Of a stretch of 64,000 nt of DNA, positions 49,981 to 61,285 are shown piece by piece (position 1 is the stretch's first letter; each line of letters starts with the position of its first letter). The stretch is taken from the NCBI GenBank assembly GCA_014189435.1, contig CP050293.1:6577001-6641000 (forward strand). Direction: 5' to 3'. The notes under the pieces were generated by a model that saw nothing but the letters and a program-made list of their open reading frames with translations, was not told the origin of the DNA and did not search any database. This stretch comes from Mesorhizobium loti. Its GTDB lineage: Bacteria > Pseudomonadota > Alphaproteobacteria > Rhizobiales > Rhizobiaceae. A program made the translations under genes and the position numbers.

Positions 49981-52165
49981 ATGATCGAAGATTCGCCCTT
50001 TGTCGCAGCCGCACCGGTGCTGGTGCCGATGCCCGCCGAACGCCCCTACACCTATGCCGTGCCAGCCGGCATGCGCGTGGTGCCGGGCTCGATCGTGCGC
50101 GTGCCGCTTGGTCCGCGCCAGGTCGCCGGCATCGTCTGGGACGGCGCGGTCGAGAAGGTCGACGCGAAGAAGCTGCGCCCCATCGAACAGGTCTTCGATT
50201 GCCCGCCGATAGACCGCGCCATGCGCCGTTTCGTCGACTGGGTGGCGCAGTACACGCTGTCGCCGCCAGGCATGGTGGCGCGCATGCTGCTCAGGGCGCC
50301 GGAGGCTTTCGATCCCGAACCGTGGATCGAGGGGCTGCAGCGCACGCTTCTCGCACCCGACCGGATGACGGGGGCCAGGCAGCGCGTGCTGGAGACGGCC
50401 GAAGGCGGGCTTGCCTGGACGCGATCCGGCCTCGCCCATGCCGCCGGCGTGTCGTCGACGGTGATCGACGGCCTGAGGGCGCAAGGCGTGTTCGAGACGG
50501 TGATGATCCCGCCGCGCCCGGTGGTGGCCGCGCCAGACTCGAGCTACGCCATACCGGAATTGATGCCGGACCAGAGCGACGCGGCGCTGATGCTGCGCGC
50601 CAATGTCGCAGCCGGCGTGTTCAACGTCGCGCTGCTCGACGGCGTCACCGGTTCGGGCAAGACGGAGGTCTATTTCGAGGCGGTGGCGGCCGCGCTCGAC
50701 AAGGGCAAGCAGGTGCTGATCCTGCTGCCGGAAATCGCGCTGACGCATGCCTTTCTCGAGCGCTTCCAGCAGCGCTTCGGCGCCAAGCCGGGCGAATGGC
50801 ATTCCGACCTGCCGCCCAGGATGCGCGAAAAAGTCTGGCGGCAAGTGGCGGAGGGCGGCGTGCGCGTCGTCGCCGGCGCGCGCTCGGCGCTGTTCCTGCC
50901 GTTCAAGGAGCTCGGCCTGATCGTCGTCGACGAGGAGCACGACCCTGCCTACAAGCAGGAGGACCGCGTCTTCTACAATGCGCGCGACATGGCTGTGGTG
51001 CGCGGCCATATCGGCAGCTTTCCGGTCGTGCTGGCGTCGGCGACGCCGTCGGTCGAAAGCCGGGTGAATGCGAGCCAAGGCAAATACAACAGAGCCGTTC
51101 TCTCTGCCCGTTTCGCCGAGGCCGCTCTTCCGCATCTGAAGGCGGTCGACATGCGGCGCGCACCGCCGGCGCGCGGCGGCTTCCTGTCGCCGGTGCTGCT
51201 CGACCAGATGCGCCAGACGCTGGAGAGGAAGGAGCAGTCGCTATTGTTCCTCAACCGGCGCGGCTATGCGCCGCTGACGCTGTGCCGGGTTTGCGGGCAT
51301 CGCTTCGGCTGCCCGGTCTGCTCGGCCTGGCTGGTCGAGCATCGTTTTCGCGGCCAGCTGGTCTGTCATCATTGCGGGCACAATGAGCGCCGGCCCGAAG
51401 CCTGCCCGGAATGCGGCACGCTCGACCATCTGGTCGCCTGCGGACCGGGCGTCGAGCGCATCGCCGAAGAGGTCGTCACGCATTTCCCCGACGCGCGCAC
51501 CATTGTCTTGTCATCCGACCTGATGGGCGGCGTGCGGCGGCTGCGGCTGGAACTGGAGGCGATCGCTGATGGCGAGGCCGACATCGTCATCGGCACGCAG
51601 CTCGTCGCCAAGGGTCACAACTTTCCCAACATGACGCTGGTCGGCATCGTCGATGCCGATCTCGGCCTTGCCAATGGCGATCCGCGCGCCGCCGAGCGTA
51701 CGTTCCAGTTGCTCAGCCAGGTCACCGGCCGCGCCGGCCGTACCGGCAAGAAGAGCCTCGGCCTGCTGCAGACTTTTTCAGCCCGACCACCCGGTGATGC
51801 GGGCGATCGTGTCGGGCGACGCCGAGGCTTTTTACGAGCGCGAGATTGCCGAGCGCGAACGGGCCGCCCTGCCGCCTTTCGGTCGGCTCGCCGGTGTCAT
51901 CGTCAGTGCGGTGACGCGAGCGGAAGCCGAAGGCCATGCACGCGGCCTACGCCGCGCCGCGCCCGAGGCGTCAGATCTCTTCGTGCTGGGGCCCGCCGAG
52001 GCGCCGCTGTCCCTGCTCGGCGGCCGTCACCGTTTCCGCCTGCTGATCCAGGGTGAGCGGCGCGCCGACATACAGGGCTTCATCCGCGCGATGCTGGCCA
52101 ATGGGCCGAAGCAGCGCGGTTCGGTCAGGGTGCAGGTCGATATCGACCCGCAGAGCTTTTTGTAA
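49981..52165 (+). pseudogene. priA: Primosomal helicase PriA, frameshifted near the 3' end
   Basis: PriA restarts stalled replication forks. The reading frame from ATG 49981 carries the N-terminal DNA-binding part, Walker A GVTGSGKT (about 221-228), DEEH Walker B, and the zinc cysteines (CRVCGHRFGCPVC, CHHCG, CPECG). It then leaves frame at five T residues (51774-51778); the true continuation (PDHPVMRAIVSGDAEAFYER to DIDPQSFL) is in the next frame and ends at 52165. One T fewer would give a complete 727-residue protein. The read frame would otherwise run to 52056 with unrelated residues. A sequencing error is plausible because PriA loss is costly. Confidence 0.9.
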
Positions 52166-52177
52166 CTTTGGAGTGCA

Positions 52178-52633
52178 TCAGTCGGGTGCTGGCGGGTCTT
52201 GGAGTATGTTCCAGCACCGGACATCCAGCGCCTCAAAATGCCTGATGTTGGCCGTGATCACTGTAAGTTCATTGATTGCCGCCGTGGCGGCGATCAATAT
52301 GTCCGCAAGACCCGGATTCGTGCCTCTGGCAGAGGCCGCTTCCTCCATCTGACCTGCTCTTCGCGCCACGTCGGCGTCGACCGCCAGGATCTGATCCGCG
52401 AATCCTCCAATAACATTGTTGAGCCAATCGGTGAGACTCTCCGCTCGTTTTGTAGCCCCCGCGCGATAGAGCTTGCGTATCCCTTTCTCGATTTCAGCAA
52501 TTGCTATGGCAGGGACGAACAGCGTCTGCTTTTCGCCCTGGGTTGTGATCCAGGTGGAGATCCCCTTTGCAAGGGCCGGCCTTCCAGGTGCGAAGGCGGA
52601 TAAAATAGACGTGTCGATAAGATAGCGGCTCAA
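52178..52633 (-). CDS. vapC: PIN-domain toxin, VapC type
   Basis: A 151-residue PIN-domain ribonuclease. The acidic residues are placed as expected: D7 in RYLIDTSILS, Glu in AIAIAEIEKGI, Asp in GLADILIAATA, and a C-terminal Asp/Asn region in TVITANIRHFEAL. VapC toxins cleave tRNA or rRNA when freed from their antitoxin. The gene overlaps the antitoxin gene by 4 bp (ATGA), the usual TA layout. Confidence 0.9.
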   Translation of the reverse strand: MSRYLIDTSILSAFAPGRPALAKGISTWITTQGEKQTLFVPAIAIAEIEKGIRKLYRAGATKRAESLTDWLNNVIGGFADQILAVDADVARRAGQMEEAASARGTNPGLADILIAATAAINELTVITANIRHFEALDVRCWNILQDPPAPD

Positions 52634-52872
52634 AGATCGATATCCCGCGACGGCGATTCATTCCTCTCGAGTTCGATCCCTCCGGGGTATGTCAAAAGAA
52701 ACTCTCCGAAGTTGCGGCGCTTGACGGGGTAGAGCTTTTGCATGTCCTCGACAGAAACGATCCCGGCCGCTGGCTTGCCGTGTTTGGTGATGATGGTTGG
52801 TTCACCGTTTTCCGCAGCTTCAACGAGCGCCGAGAACCCGGCTTTGGCTTCTCGAACCTGCATTGTTTTCAT
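52630..52872 (-). CDS. Phd/YefM-family antitoxin
   Basis: An 80-residue antitoxin with the Phd N-terminal DNA-binding fold: MKTMQVREAKAGFSALVEAAENGEPTIITKHGKPAAGIVS. The C-terminal part (KRRNFGEFLLTYPGGIELER) should wrap around the VapC toxin. It is the first gene of the pair, preceded by AGGAGG 7 nt upstream. Direct repeats just upstream are candidates for its autoregulatory operator. Confidence 0.9.
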   Translation of the reverse strand: MKTMQVREAKAGFSALVEAAENGEPTIITKHGKPAAGIVSVEDMQKLYPVKRRNFGEFLLTYPGGIELERNESPSRDIDL

Positions 52873-52884
52873 AGCGGCCCTCCT

Positions 52885-52901
52885 TGTGGTCTCATGTGGT
52901 C
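52885..52901 (-). promoter_or_regulatory. Direct-repeat operator candidate of the TA pair
   Basis: TGTGGTC occurs at 52885-52891 and 52895-52901 with a 10-bp period, one helical turn, between the antitoxin Shine-Dalgarno and an AT-rich TATATTATG stretch that may contain the -10. This fits cooperative binding of Phd-type dimers. Confidence 0.45.
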
Positions 52902-52939
52902 ATAATATAGGAATTGCACTGCGAAAGGAACAGTCCCTC

Positions 52940-53635
52940 ATGAAAACCCTTGGCCTTCTGGGCGGCATGAGCTGGGAATCGACGGCCATCTATTATCGGC
53001 TGCTCAACGAGATCGTGCGCGAGCGGCTGGGCGGCTTGCATTCGGCAAAGCTTCTGCTCTGGTCCTTCGACTTCGCCGAGATCGCCGAGCGGCAGCATCA
53101 TGGCGATTGGGACGGCGCCGGCGTGCTTCTCATCGACGCGGCGCGCAAGCTCGAGGCCGGCGGCGCGGAGGGCCTGCTTTTGTGCACCAACACCATGCAC
53201 AAACTGGCCGACCAGGTGCAGGCGTCGGTGTCGATCCCGCTGATCCACATCGCCGATGCCACCGCGATGGCGGTGAAGCGCGCCGGCATGCAGCGCCCGG
53301 CGCTGCTGGCGACGCGCTTCACCATGGAGCAGGATTTCTACAAGGGCCGGCTCGCCGACAAATACGGTCTGCGGCCCGTGGTGCCCAATGCGGCGGGCCG
53401 CGATATGGTCCACCGTGTCATCTACGAGGAATTGTGCCAGGGCATCGTCACGGAGACCTCCAAGGCGGCCTATATCGCCGAGACCGAACGCCTACGCCGC
53501 GAAGAGGCGGCCGACAGTGTCATCATGGGCTGCACCGAGATCACCATGCTCATCGGCCAGCAGGATTTCGACATTCCGGTCTTCGACACGACGCGCATCC
53601 ATGCCGAGGCGGCAGTGGAATTCGCGCTCGGTTGA
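52940..53635 (+). CDS. Aspartate/glutamate racemase family protein
   Basis: A 231-residue PLP-independent racemase. Both catalytic cysteines are present: LLCTNTMHK (about residue 81) and IMGCTEITML (about residue 198), and the start KTLGLLGGMSWESTAIYYR is typical of aspartate racemase-like proteins (YgeA group). It interconverts L and D forms of an acidic amino acid. It is divergent from the TA pair. ATG 52940 has GAAAGGAA upstream. Confidence 0.9.
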   Translation: MKTLGLLGGMSWESTAIYYRLLNEIVRERLGGLHSAKLLLWSFDFAEIAERQHHGDWDGAGVLLIDAARKLEAGGAEGLLLCTNTMHKLADQVQASVSIPLIHIADATAMAVKRAGMQRPALLATRFTMEQDFYKGRLADKYGLRPVVPNAAGRDMVHRVIYEELCQGIVTETSKAAYIAETERLRREEAADSVIMGCTEITMLIGQQDFDIPVFDTTRIHAEAAVEFALG

Positions 53636-53730
53636 TACGCTTCTCCTAAAGTGCCTGAAGCCATCTGGCGCGGCGGTTTTCCTCCGTTAGAATGCCGGGA
53701 ATTTCAAAACAGGCATTTCGAGGGGACAGT

Positions 53731-54126
53731 ATGGATTTTGCGCTTCCGTGGCCGACGAGCCAGGGCGAATGGCTGGCGTGGTCGAGCGCCGTCTTCACCG
53801 TGCTGCTCGGGCTTTTGTTTTTTCTGGCCCCGAGCCTGGCTTTCCGTGCCTTGCGCTTGCAGGTCAAGCCCGAGAAGGCGGCGGCGATCGCCGAGGGGCG
53901 CGGCAGGATGTCGGGTTTCTATCTCGGCGTCGGCCTTTGCTGCATCCTGCTCGCGCAGCCGCTGATCTACATGGCGCTCGGCTTCTCCTGGCTGTTCACC
54001 GCCTTCGGCCGGCTGCTGTCGATGATGTCGGATGGCGCCAACACGCCTTTCAATTGGGTTTCCATTGTGGTGGAATTGGTGCTGGCGGCATTGCCGCTCG
54101 CCTTTGCCTTCGGCTTTCTGCCTTGA
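53731..54126 (+). CDS. Small four-helix membrane protein (DUF4345-like)
   Basis: A 131-residue integral membrane protein with about four hydrophobic segments (near residues 20-35, 65-85, 88-100 and 108-130) and conserved-looking GRGRMSGFYLGVGL and DGANTPFNWVSIVVELVLA. It resembles DUF4345-type proteins; a member of this kind has been tied to phage infection in Agrobacterium, but I cannot confirm the match. ATG 53731 is preceded by GAGGGGA. It lies just upstream of the ATP synthase operon without an obvious link to it. Confidence 0.65.
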   Translation: MDFALPWPTSQGEWLAWSSAVFTVLLGLLFFLAPSLAFRALRLQVKPEKAAAIAEGRGRMSGFYLGVGLCCILLAQPLIYMALGFSWLFTAFGRLLSMMSDGANTPFNWVSIVVELVLAALPLAFAFGFLP

Positions 54127-54208
54127 ATCGTTGGGTATTCCGCGATGGAAGACGGGTGACTTTCGCCGGATGCGACAATAGTGCCTGAAAACCATGCGGA
54201 ACGACGCA

Positions 54209-54237
54209 TTGCGGTCTTAAAATGCCTGTGCTAGACG
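54209..54237 (+). promoter_or_regulatory. Possible promoter of the atp operon
   Basis: TTGCGG (54209-54214) and TAGACG (54232-54237) are 17 bp apart in the 246-bp gap before atpH. The match to consensus is modest; no other pair in the gap is better. Confidence 0.35.
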
Positions 54238-54372
54238 GCAATCGACTTTCGGCCGGGGATAGCGGAAGCCGCGCCTCCGTGCTCGAAAAAATGCAGTAAG
54301 GTCAAAGATTTAGCCAGAGTTTTTGCTCGCGCCAACAATCTGCGGCCTGTCAGACAAGAGAAAAGACGGTCC

Positions 54373-54933
54373 GTGGCTCAATCGTCATCGCCAATCTCAG
54401 GTGTCGCAGAACGCTATGCGGGTTCGCTGTTCGAACTCGCCCTGCAGGCAAATTCCGTGGCCAAGGTCGAAGCCGACCTCAACAGTTTCGAAGCGATGCT
54501 CGCGGGCAGCGCTGATCTCACCCGACTGATCAACAGCCCGGTGTTCTCCAGCGAGGACCAGGCCAAGGCCATCGCGGCGATCGCCGACAAGGCCGGGATT
54601 GCCGGCCTCACGGGCAATTTCCTGCGCGTCGTCGCCCGCAACCGCCGCCTGTTCGCCATTCCCGGCATGATCAGGGCGTTCCGCCAGATCGCCGCCGAAC
54701 ATCGTGGCGAAACCGCTGCTGAAGTGACGTCGGCGCACGAGCTGACCGCTGCCCAGCAGACCGAACTCAAGGCGGCGCTGAAGAGCGTTGCCGGCAAGGA
54801 CGTGGCCATCTCCGTCACCGTCGATCCGTCGCTGCTCGGCGGGCTGGTGGTCAAGATGGGCTCGCGCCAGATCGATACGTCGCTCAAAACCAAACTCAAT
54901 TCGCTCAAGCTTGCACTGAAAGAGGTCGGCTGA
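54373..54933 (+). CDS. atpH: ATP synthase F1 subunit delta
   Basis: A 186-residue subunit that ties the F1 head to the peripheral stalk. N-terminal helical bundle ([14 protein letters not shown], about 10-23) and C-terminal part ending in the family signature [21 protein letters not shown] (about 154-174). Start is GTG 54373. The stop overlaps the atpA start (TGATG). First gene of the atpHAGDC operon; the F0 genes are not in this window, as usual in Rhizobiales. Confidence 0.96.
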   Translation: MAQSSSPISGVAERYAGSLFELALQANSVAKVEADLNSFEAMLAGSADLTRLINSPVFSSEDQAKAIAAIADKAGIAGLTGNFLRVVARNRRLFAIPGMIRAFRQIAAEHRGETAAEVTSAHELTAAQQTELKAALKSVAGKDVAISVTVDPSLLGGLVVKMGSRQIDTSLKTKLNSLKLALKEVG

Positions 54934-56462
54934 TGGACATCCGCGCCGCGGAAATTTCCGCAATTCTGAAAGACCAGATCAAGAATTTCGGCAAGGAGGC
55001 CGAGGTCTCCGAAGTCGGACAGGTGCTGTCCGTCGGTGACGGTATCGCCCGTGTCTATGGCCTCGACAATGTCCAGGCCGGCGAGATGGTCGAATTCCCC
55101 GGCGGCATCCGCGGCATGGCGCTCAACCTCGAAGCCGACAATGTCGGCGTCGTCATCTTCGGCGCCGACCGCGACATCAAGGAAGGCGACATCGTCAAGC
55201 GCACCGGCGCCATCGTCGACGTTCCCGTCGGCCCCGGCCTGCTCGGCCGCGTCGTCGACGCGCTCGGCAATCCGATCGACGGCAAGGGCCCGATCAAGGC
55301 AGTCGAGCGCAAGCGCGTCGACGTCAAGGCGCCTGGCATCATCCCGCGCAAGTCGGTGAACGAGCCGATGTCGACCGGCCTCAAGGCCATCGATGCGCTG
55401 ATCCCGGTCGGCCGCGGCCAGCGCGAGCTGGTCATCGGCGATCGCCAGACCGGCAAGACCGCCATCATCCTCGACACGATGCTCAACCAGAAGTCGGTGC
55501 ACGACAACGGCCCCGAGAAGGAAAAGCTCTACTGCGTCTACGTCGCCGTCGGCCAGAAACGCTCGACCGTCGCGCAGTTCGTCAAGGTGCTGGAAGAGCG
55601 CGGCGCGCTCGAATACTCGATCATCGTCGCCGCCACCGCTTCCGATCCGGCGCCGATGCAGTTCCTGGCGCCGTTCGCTGGCGCCACCATGGGTGAATAT
55701 TTCCGCGACAACGGCATGCACGCGCTGATCAGCTATGACGATCTGTCGAAGCAGGCCGTCGCCTATCGCCAGATGTCGCTGCTGCTGCGCCGTCCGCCGG
55801 GCCGCGAAGCCTATCCGGGCGACGTCTTCTATCTGCACTCGCGCCTGCTCGAGCGCGCCGCCAAGCTCAACGACGATCTGGGTGGTGGTTCGCTGACCGC
55901 CCTGCCGATCATCGAGACGCAGGCCAACGACGTGTCGGCCTACATCCCGACCAACGTGATCTCGATCACCGACGGCCAGATCTTCCTCGAAACCAACCTG
56001 TTCTTCCAGGGCATTCGTCCCGCGGTGAACGTCGGCCTGTCGGTCAGCCGCGTCGGCTCGGCCGCGCAGATCAAGGCGATGAAGCAGGTTGCGGGCTCGA
56101 TCAAGGGCGAGCTCGCGCAGTACCGCGAAATGGCGGCCTTCGCGCAGTTCGGCTCGGATCTCGATGCCGCCACGCAGCGTCTGCTCAACCGCGGATCGCG
56201 CCTGACCGAACTCCTGAAGCAGCCGCAGTTCTCGCCGCTGAAGACGGAAGAGCAGGTCGCGGTGATCTTCGCCGGCGTCAACGGCTATCTCGACAAGCTG
56301 CCGGTCAACCAGGTCGGCAAGTTCGAGCATGGCCTGCTCAGCCACATGCGTTCGGCAGGCAAGGACGTTCTCGACGCCATCCGCAAGGAAAAGGCGCTGT
56401 CGGACGATCTGCGCGCGAAGCTGAAGGCCGAGATCGACGCTTTCGCCAAGACCTTCGCCTGA
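54933..56462 (+). CDS. atpA: ATP synthase F1 subunit alpha
   Basis: A 509-residue non-catalytic nucleotide-binding subunit of the F1 hexamer. Walker A is GDRQTGKT at about 169-176; the family signature [14 protein letters not shown] is at about residue 365-378. Starts with [19 protein letters not shown], typical for alphaproteobacteria. Translationally coupled to atpH and followed by atpG after 31 bp. Confidence 0.98.
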   Translation: MDIRAAEISAILKDQIKNFGKEAEVSEVGQVLSVGDGIARVYGLDNVQAGEMVEFPGGIRGMALNLEADNVGVVIFGADRDIKEGDIVKRTGAIVDVPVGPGLLGRVVDALGNPIDGKGPIKAVERKRVDVKAPGIIPRKSVNEPMSTGLKAIDALIPVGRGQRELVIGDRQTGKTAIILDTMLNQKSVHDNGPEKEKLYCVYVAVGQKRSTVAQFVKVLEERGALEYSIIVAATASDPAPMQFLAPFAGATMGEYFRDNGMHALISYDDLSKQAVAYRQMSLLLRRPPGREAYPGDVFYLHSRLLERAAKLNDDLGGGSLTALPIIETQANDVSAYIPTNVISITDGQIFLETNLFFQGIRPAVNVGLSVSRVGSAAQIKAMKQVAGSIKGELAQYREMAAFAQFGSDLDAATQRLLNRGSRLTELLKQPQFSPLKTEEQVAVIFAGVNGYLDKLPVNQVGKFEHGLLSHMRSAGKDVLDAIRKEKALSDDLRAKLKAEIDAFAKTFA

Positions 56463-56493
56463 GCGAATTGCAAGACGGGATCAGGTTTGAAGC

Positions 56494-59041
<2,548 letters not shown>

Positions 59042-59043
59042 TT

Positions 59044-59149
59044 TAGGGAATAGGGAGTAGGGAGTAGTGAGTAGGGAATAGCAGATTTGTGATGTGGGCC
59101 GGTTGGGGCCACTTACTACTGCCTAGTTCCTATTCCCTACTCACTAAAT
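59044..59149. repeat. Opposed arrays of 7-bp repeats (TAGGGAR) between atpD and atpC
   Basis: From 59044, five consecutive heptamers TAGGGAA, TAGGGAG, TAGGGAG, TAGTGAG, TAGGGAA. On the other side, read on the minus strand from 59146, TAGTGAG, TAGGGAA, TAGGAAC, TAGGCAG. TAGTGAGTAGGGAATAG (59065-59081) is exactly complementary to 59130-59146, giving a 17-bp stem with a 48-nt loop in the atp mRNA. It occupies nearly the entire 113-bp gap and ends 5 bp before the atpC start. Confidence 0.9.
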
Positions 59150-59154
59150 TGATC

Positions 59155-59562
59155 ATGGCTGAAGCTTTCAAGTTCGAACTGGTCTCGCCGGAGCGCCTGC
59201 TTGTTTCCGAGCAGGTCGAATCCGTCGTCATTCCGGGCGCCGAAGGCGAGATGACCGTGATGGCGCATCACGCGCCGGTCATGACCACGATCAAGCCGGG
59301 TGTCGTCACCGTAAAGACCGCTTCGGGCGGCGAAGAGCGCTATGTGGTGTTCGGCGGCTTCGCCGACATCGTTCCGGCCGGCTGCACGCTGCTGGCGGAA
59401 TCGGCTGTGGCGGTGAAGGATGTCGACCGCGCTGATCTCGCGCGCCGCATCCAGGAAGCTAGGGAAGACGCCGCCGACGCCAAGGACGACCAGGCCCGCA
59501 GCAAGGCGGAACAGTTCCTTAGCCAGCTCACCACGCTGGAAGGCGCCATCCTGCCGGCCTGA
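59155..59562 (+). CDS. atpC: ATP synthase F1 subunit epsilon
   Basis: A 135-residue subunit with an N-terminal beta-barrel (FELVSPERLLVSEQVESVVIPGAEGEMTVM split by turns) and a C-terminal helical hairpin from about residue 88. It couples rotation and inhibits ATP hydrolysis. ATG 59155 is preceded by the repeat stem rather than a good Shine-Dalgarno, so its translation may depend on that structure. A terminator follows. Confidence 0.96.
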   Translation: MAEAFKFELVSPERLLVSEQVESVVIPGAEGEMTVMAHHAPVMTTIKPGVVTVKTASGGEERYVVFGGFADIVPAGCTLLAESAVAVKDVDRADLARRIQEAREDAADAKDDQARSKAEQFLSQLTTLEGAILPA

Positions 59563-59585
59563 GGTCTGCTTCAGATGACGTGATG

Positions 59586-59613
59586 AAAAAGCGGGGCCTT
59601 GCCTCGCTTTTTT
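59586..59613. terminator. Terminator of the atp operon
   Basis: AAAAAGCGGGG (59586-59596) pairs with CCTCGCTTTTT, one G-T wobble, followed by further T. It lies 23 bp after atpC and abuts the end of the convergent oxidoreductase gene, so it can act in both directions. Confidence 0.85.
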
Positions 59614-59615
59614 GT

Positions 59616-61112
59616 CTAAATACCCAAGGCAGCGAAGGCCAGTGTCGGGCCATCGCGCCGCAAGTGGACGAGATGGACGGCCACAAGTTCAATCAACGTC
59701 TGGCGTTCGGCGTGGTCCCTGGCGAAACCGGCCAGGTCGAACACTGCCGTCACAGTCTCGTTCGCCGGCAGTTGCTCACTCAAAAGTGCCGTCAGCGCCG
59801 CGTCGAGCGGATCGGTGAAATGACCCTCCGGCAAGGCTTTCCCTCGCGCGGCGCAGGCGGCGATCCAGGCAGCCACCACCAGGGTTAGATGGACCAGCTC
59901 AGTACCGGCTTCGAGGCATTCGATGGCGGAAGCGACGATGCGCTGTGGCAGTTTCTGGCTGCCGTCATTGGCGATCTGCGCCGTGCGGTGGGCGAGCGCG
60001 GTGTTTGAAAAACGCTCTGCGAGTTCCGCAGTATAACCGCTTGTGTCGAGGCCGGCATCCTCGGGCAGGGTCGGAATGGCTTCGGCCCATAACGCATCGA
60101 CGAACTGTCGGATCGCCGGGTCGGCGAAGGCACGGTCGACGGTGGCGTGGCCGCTGAGCAGGCCGAGATAGGCGATGGCCGAATGCGAGCCGTTGAGCAG
60201 CCTGAGCTTCATGTCCTCGAAGGGGCCGACATCGCTAACCATGGTGACGCCGAAGTTTTCCCAGGCCGGACGGCCGCCTGGGAAATTGTCTTCGACCACC
60301 CATTGGCAGAAAGGCTCGGTCATGACGGGCCAGGCATCCTCGACGCCGAGTTCGACAGCGATCCGCGCCCGGTCGGCGTCGGTGGTTGCCGGCACGATGC
60401 GATCGACCATGCTCGAGGGAAAGGCGACTTCGTCGGCGATGTGGCGGGCGAGCTCGGCGTCGTCTGATTGGGCTAGCCTGGCATCGCGCAGCGTAGCGAA
60501 TTCAATCAGCAGCCGATGCAGCGTGGCGCCGTTGGCCGGCAGGTTGTCGCAACAGAGCACGGTGAAGGGCGGTGTGCCTGCGGCGCGTCGCCGGGCAAGC
60601 GCTTCGGTCAGGAAACCATGCGCCGTCTTCGGCATTTCCCGGTTTGCCAGATCATGGACGATGTCGGGGTGAGCGGCGTCCAGTCCGCCGCCCGCTTCCC
60701 TCAGATAGGCCTTTTCGGTGATCGTCAGCGTGACGATGCGGGTGTGCGGATCGATCAGCTCGGCCAGCACCGCGCCCGGATCCTCCGGGGCCACCAGCAT
60801 CGCGGTAATCGAGCCGATGACCTGAAGTTTTTCGGTTCCACTGCTTCTGATCGCCAGCGTGTAGAGCCCATCCTGCGGCGTGAGCGCGTCGCGCGTGTCG
60901 GCGCTGCGCAGCGAAACGCCTGTTATGCCCCAGCCGGTCTCGCCGGCGGCCAGGCAATCGTCGACATAGGCTGCCTGGTGGGCACGATGGAAGGCGCCGA
61001 CGCCGAGATGCACGATGCCCGGGACGACCCTGCTGCGGTCATATCCGGGAATTGTCACCCGCTCGGGCAGTGACTGTAGCGAGGCGTCGGACAAATGGCT
61101 GCGGGTCATCAT
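59616..61112 (-). CDS. uxuB: Mannitol dehydrogenase family; probable fructuronate reductase
   Basis: A 498-residue long-chain polyol dehydrogenase. N-terminal Rossmann region (VVPGIVHLGVGAFHRAHQAAY) and catalytic C-terminal domain with KLRLLNGSHSAIAYLG, whose Lys is the catalytic base of the family. Mannitol dehydrogenase, tagaturonate and fructuronate reductases all share this fold; divergence from uxaC favours fructuronate to mannonate reduction. Starts at ATG 61112 or 61109. Confidence 0.85.
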   Translation of the reverse strand: MMTRSHLSDASLQSLPERVTIPGYDRSRVVPGIVHLGVGAFHRAHQAAYVDDCLAAGETGWGITGVSLRSADTRDALTPQDGLYTLAIRSSGTEKLQVIGSITAMLVAPEDPGAVLAELIDPHTRIVTLTITEKAYLREAGGGLDAAHPDIVHDLANREMPKTAHGFLTEALARRRAAGTPPFTVLCCDNLPANGATLHRLLIEFATLRDARLAQSDDAELARHIADEVAFPSSMVDRIVPATTDADRARIAVELGVEDAWPVMTEPFCQWVVEDNFPGGRPAWENFGVTMVSDVGPFEDMKLRLLNGSHSAIAYLGLLSGHATVDRAFADPAIRQFVDALWAEAIPTLPEDAGLDTSGYTAELAERFSNTALAHRTAQIANDGSQKLPQRIVASAIECLEAGTELVHLTLVVAAWIAACAARGKALPEGHFTDPLDAALTALLSEQLPANETVTAVFDLAGFARDHAERQTLIELVAVHLVHLRRDGPTLAFAALGI

Positions 61113-61227
61113 ATCACAGGGCGGATGGTTTTGGACGGGGCGGCATGACGGTGTCCCGCGCGGCGGGTACTAAGCGGCGTAACACCTGTTTCCGCTTGCC
61201 GCAAGGATGCCTGTTTGTGAGCCCACG

Positions 61228-61256
61228 TTGACATCGCTTTTGCCTGAACGTACCGA
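61228..61256 (+). promoter_or_regulatory. Possible uxaC promoter
   Basis: TTGACA (61228-61233) and TACCGA (61251-61256) with 17-bp spacing. If used, the ATG at 61256 would lie within the promoter, which supports ATG 61286 as the real start of uxaC. Confidence 0.45.
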
Positions 61257-61285
61257 TGTCCAAACTGGAAGGAGCCGCCTTTCCC

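Noticed and set aside
54414..56345. Long minus-strand frame opposite atpH and atpA
   Set aside because: Same antisense codon-bias effect; both plus-strand genes are certain.
59044..59149. Heptamer arrays considered as a CRISPR-like array
   Set aside because: Units are contiguous without spacers and too short; they are a simple tandem repeat.
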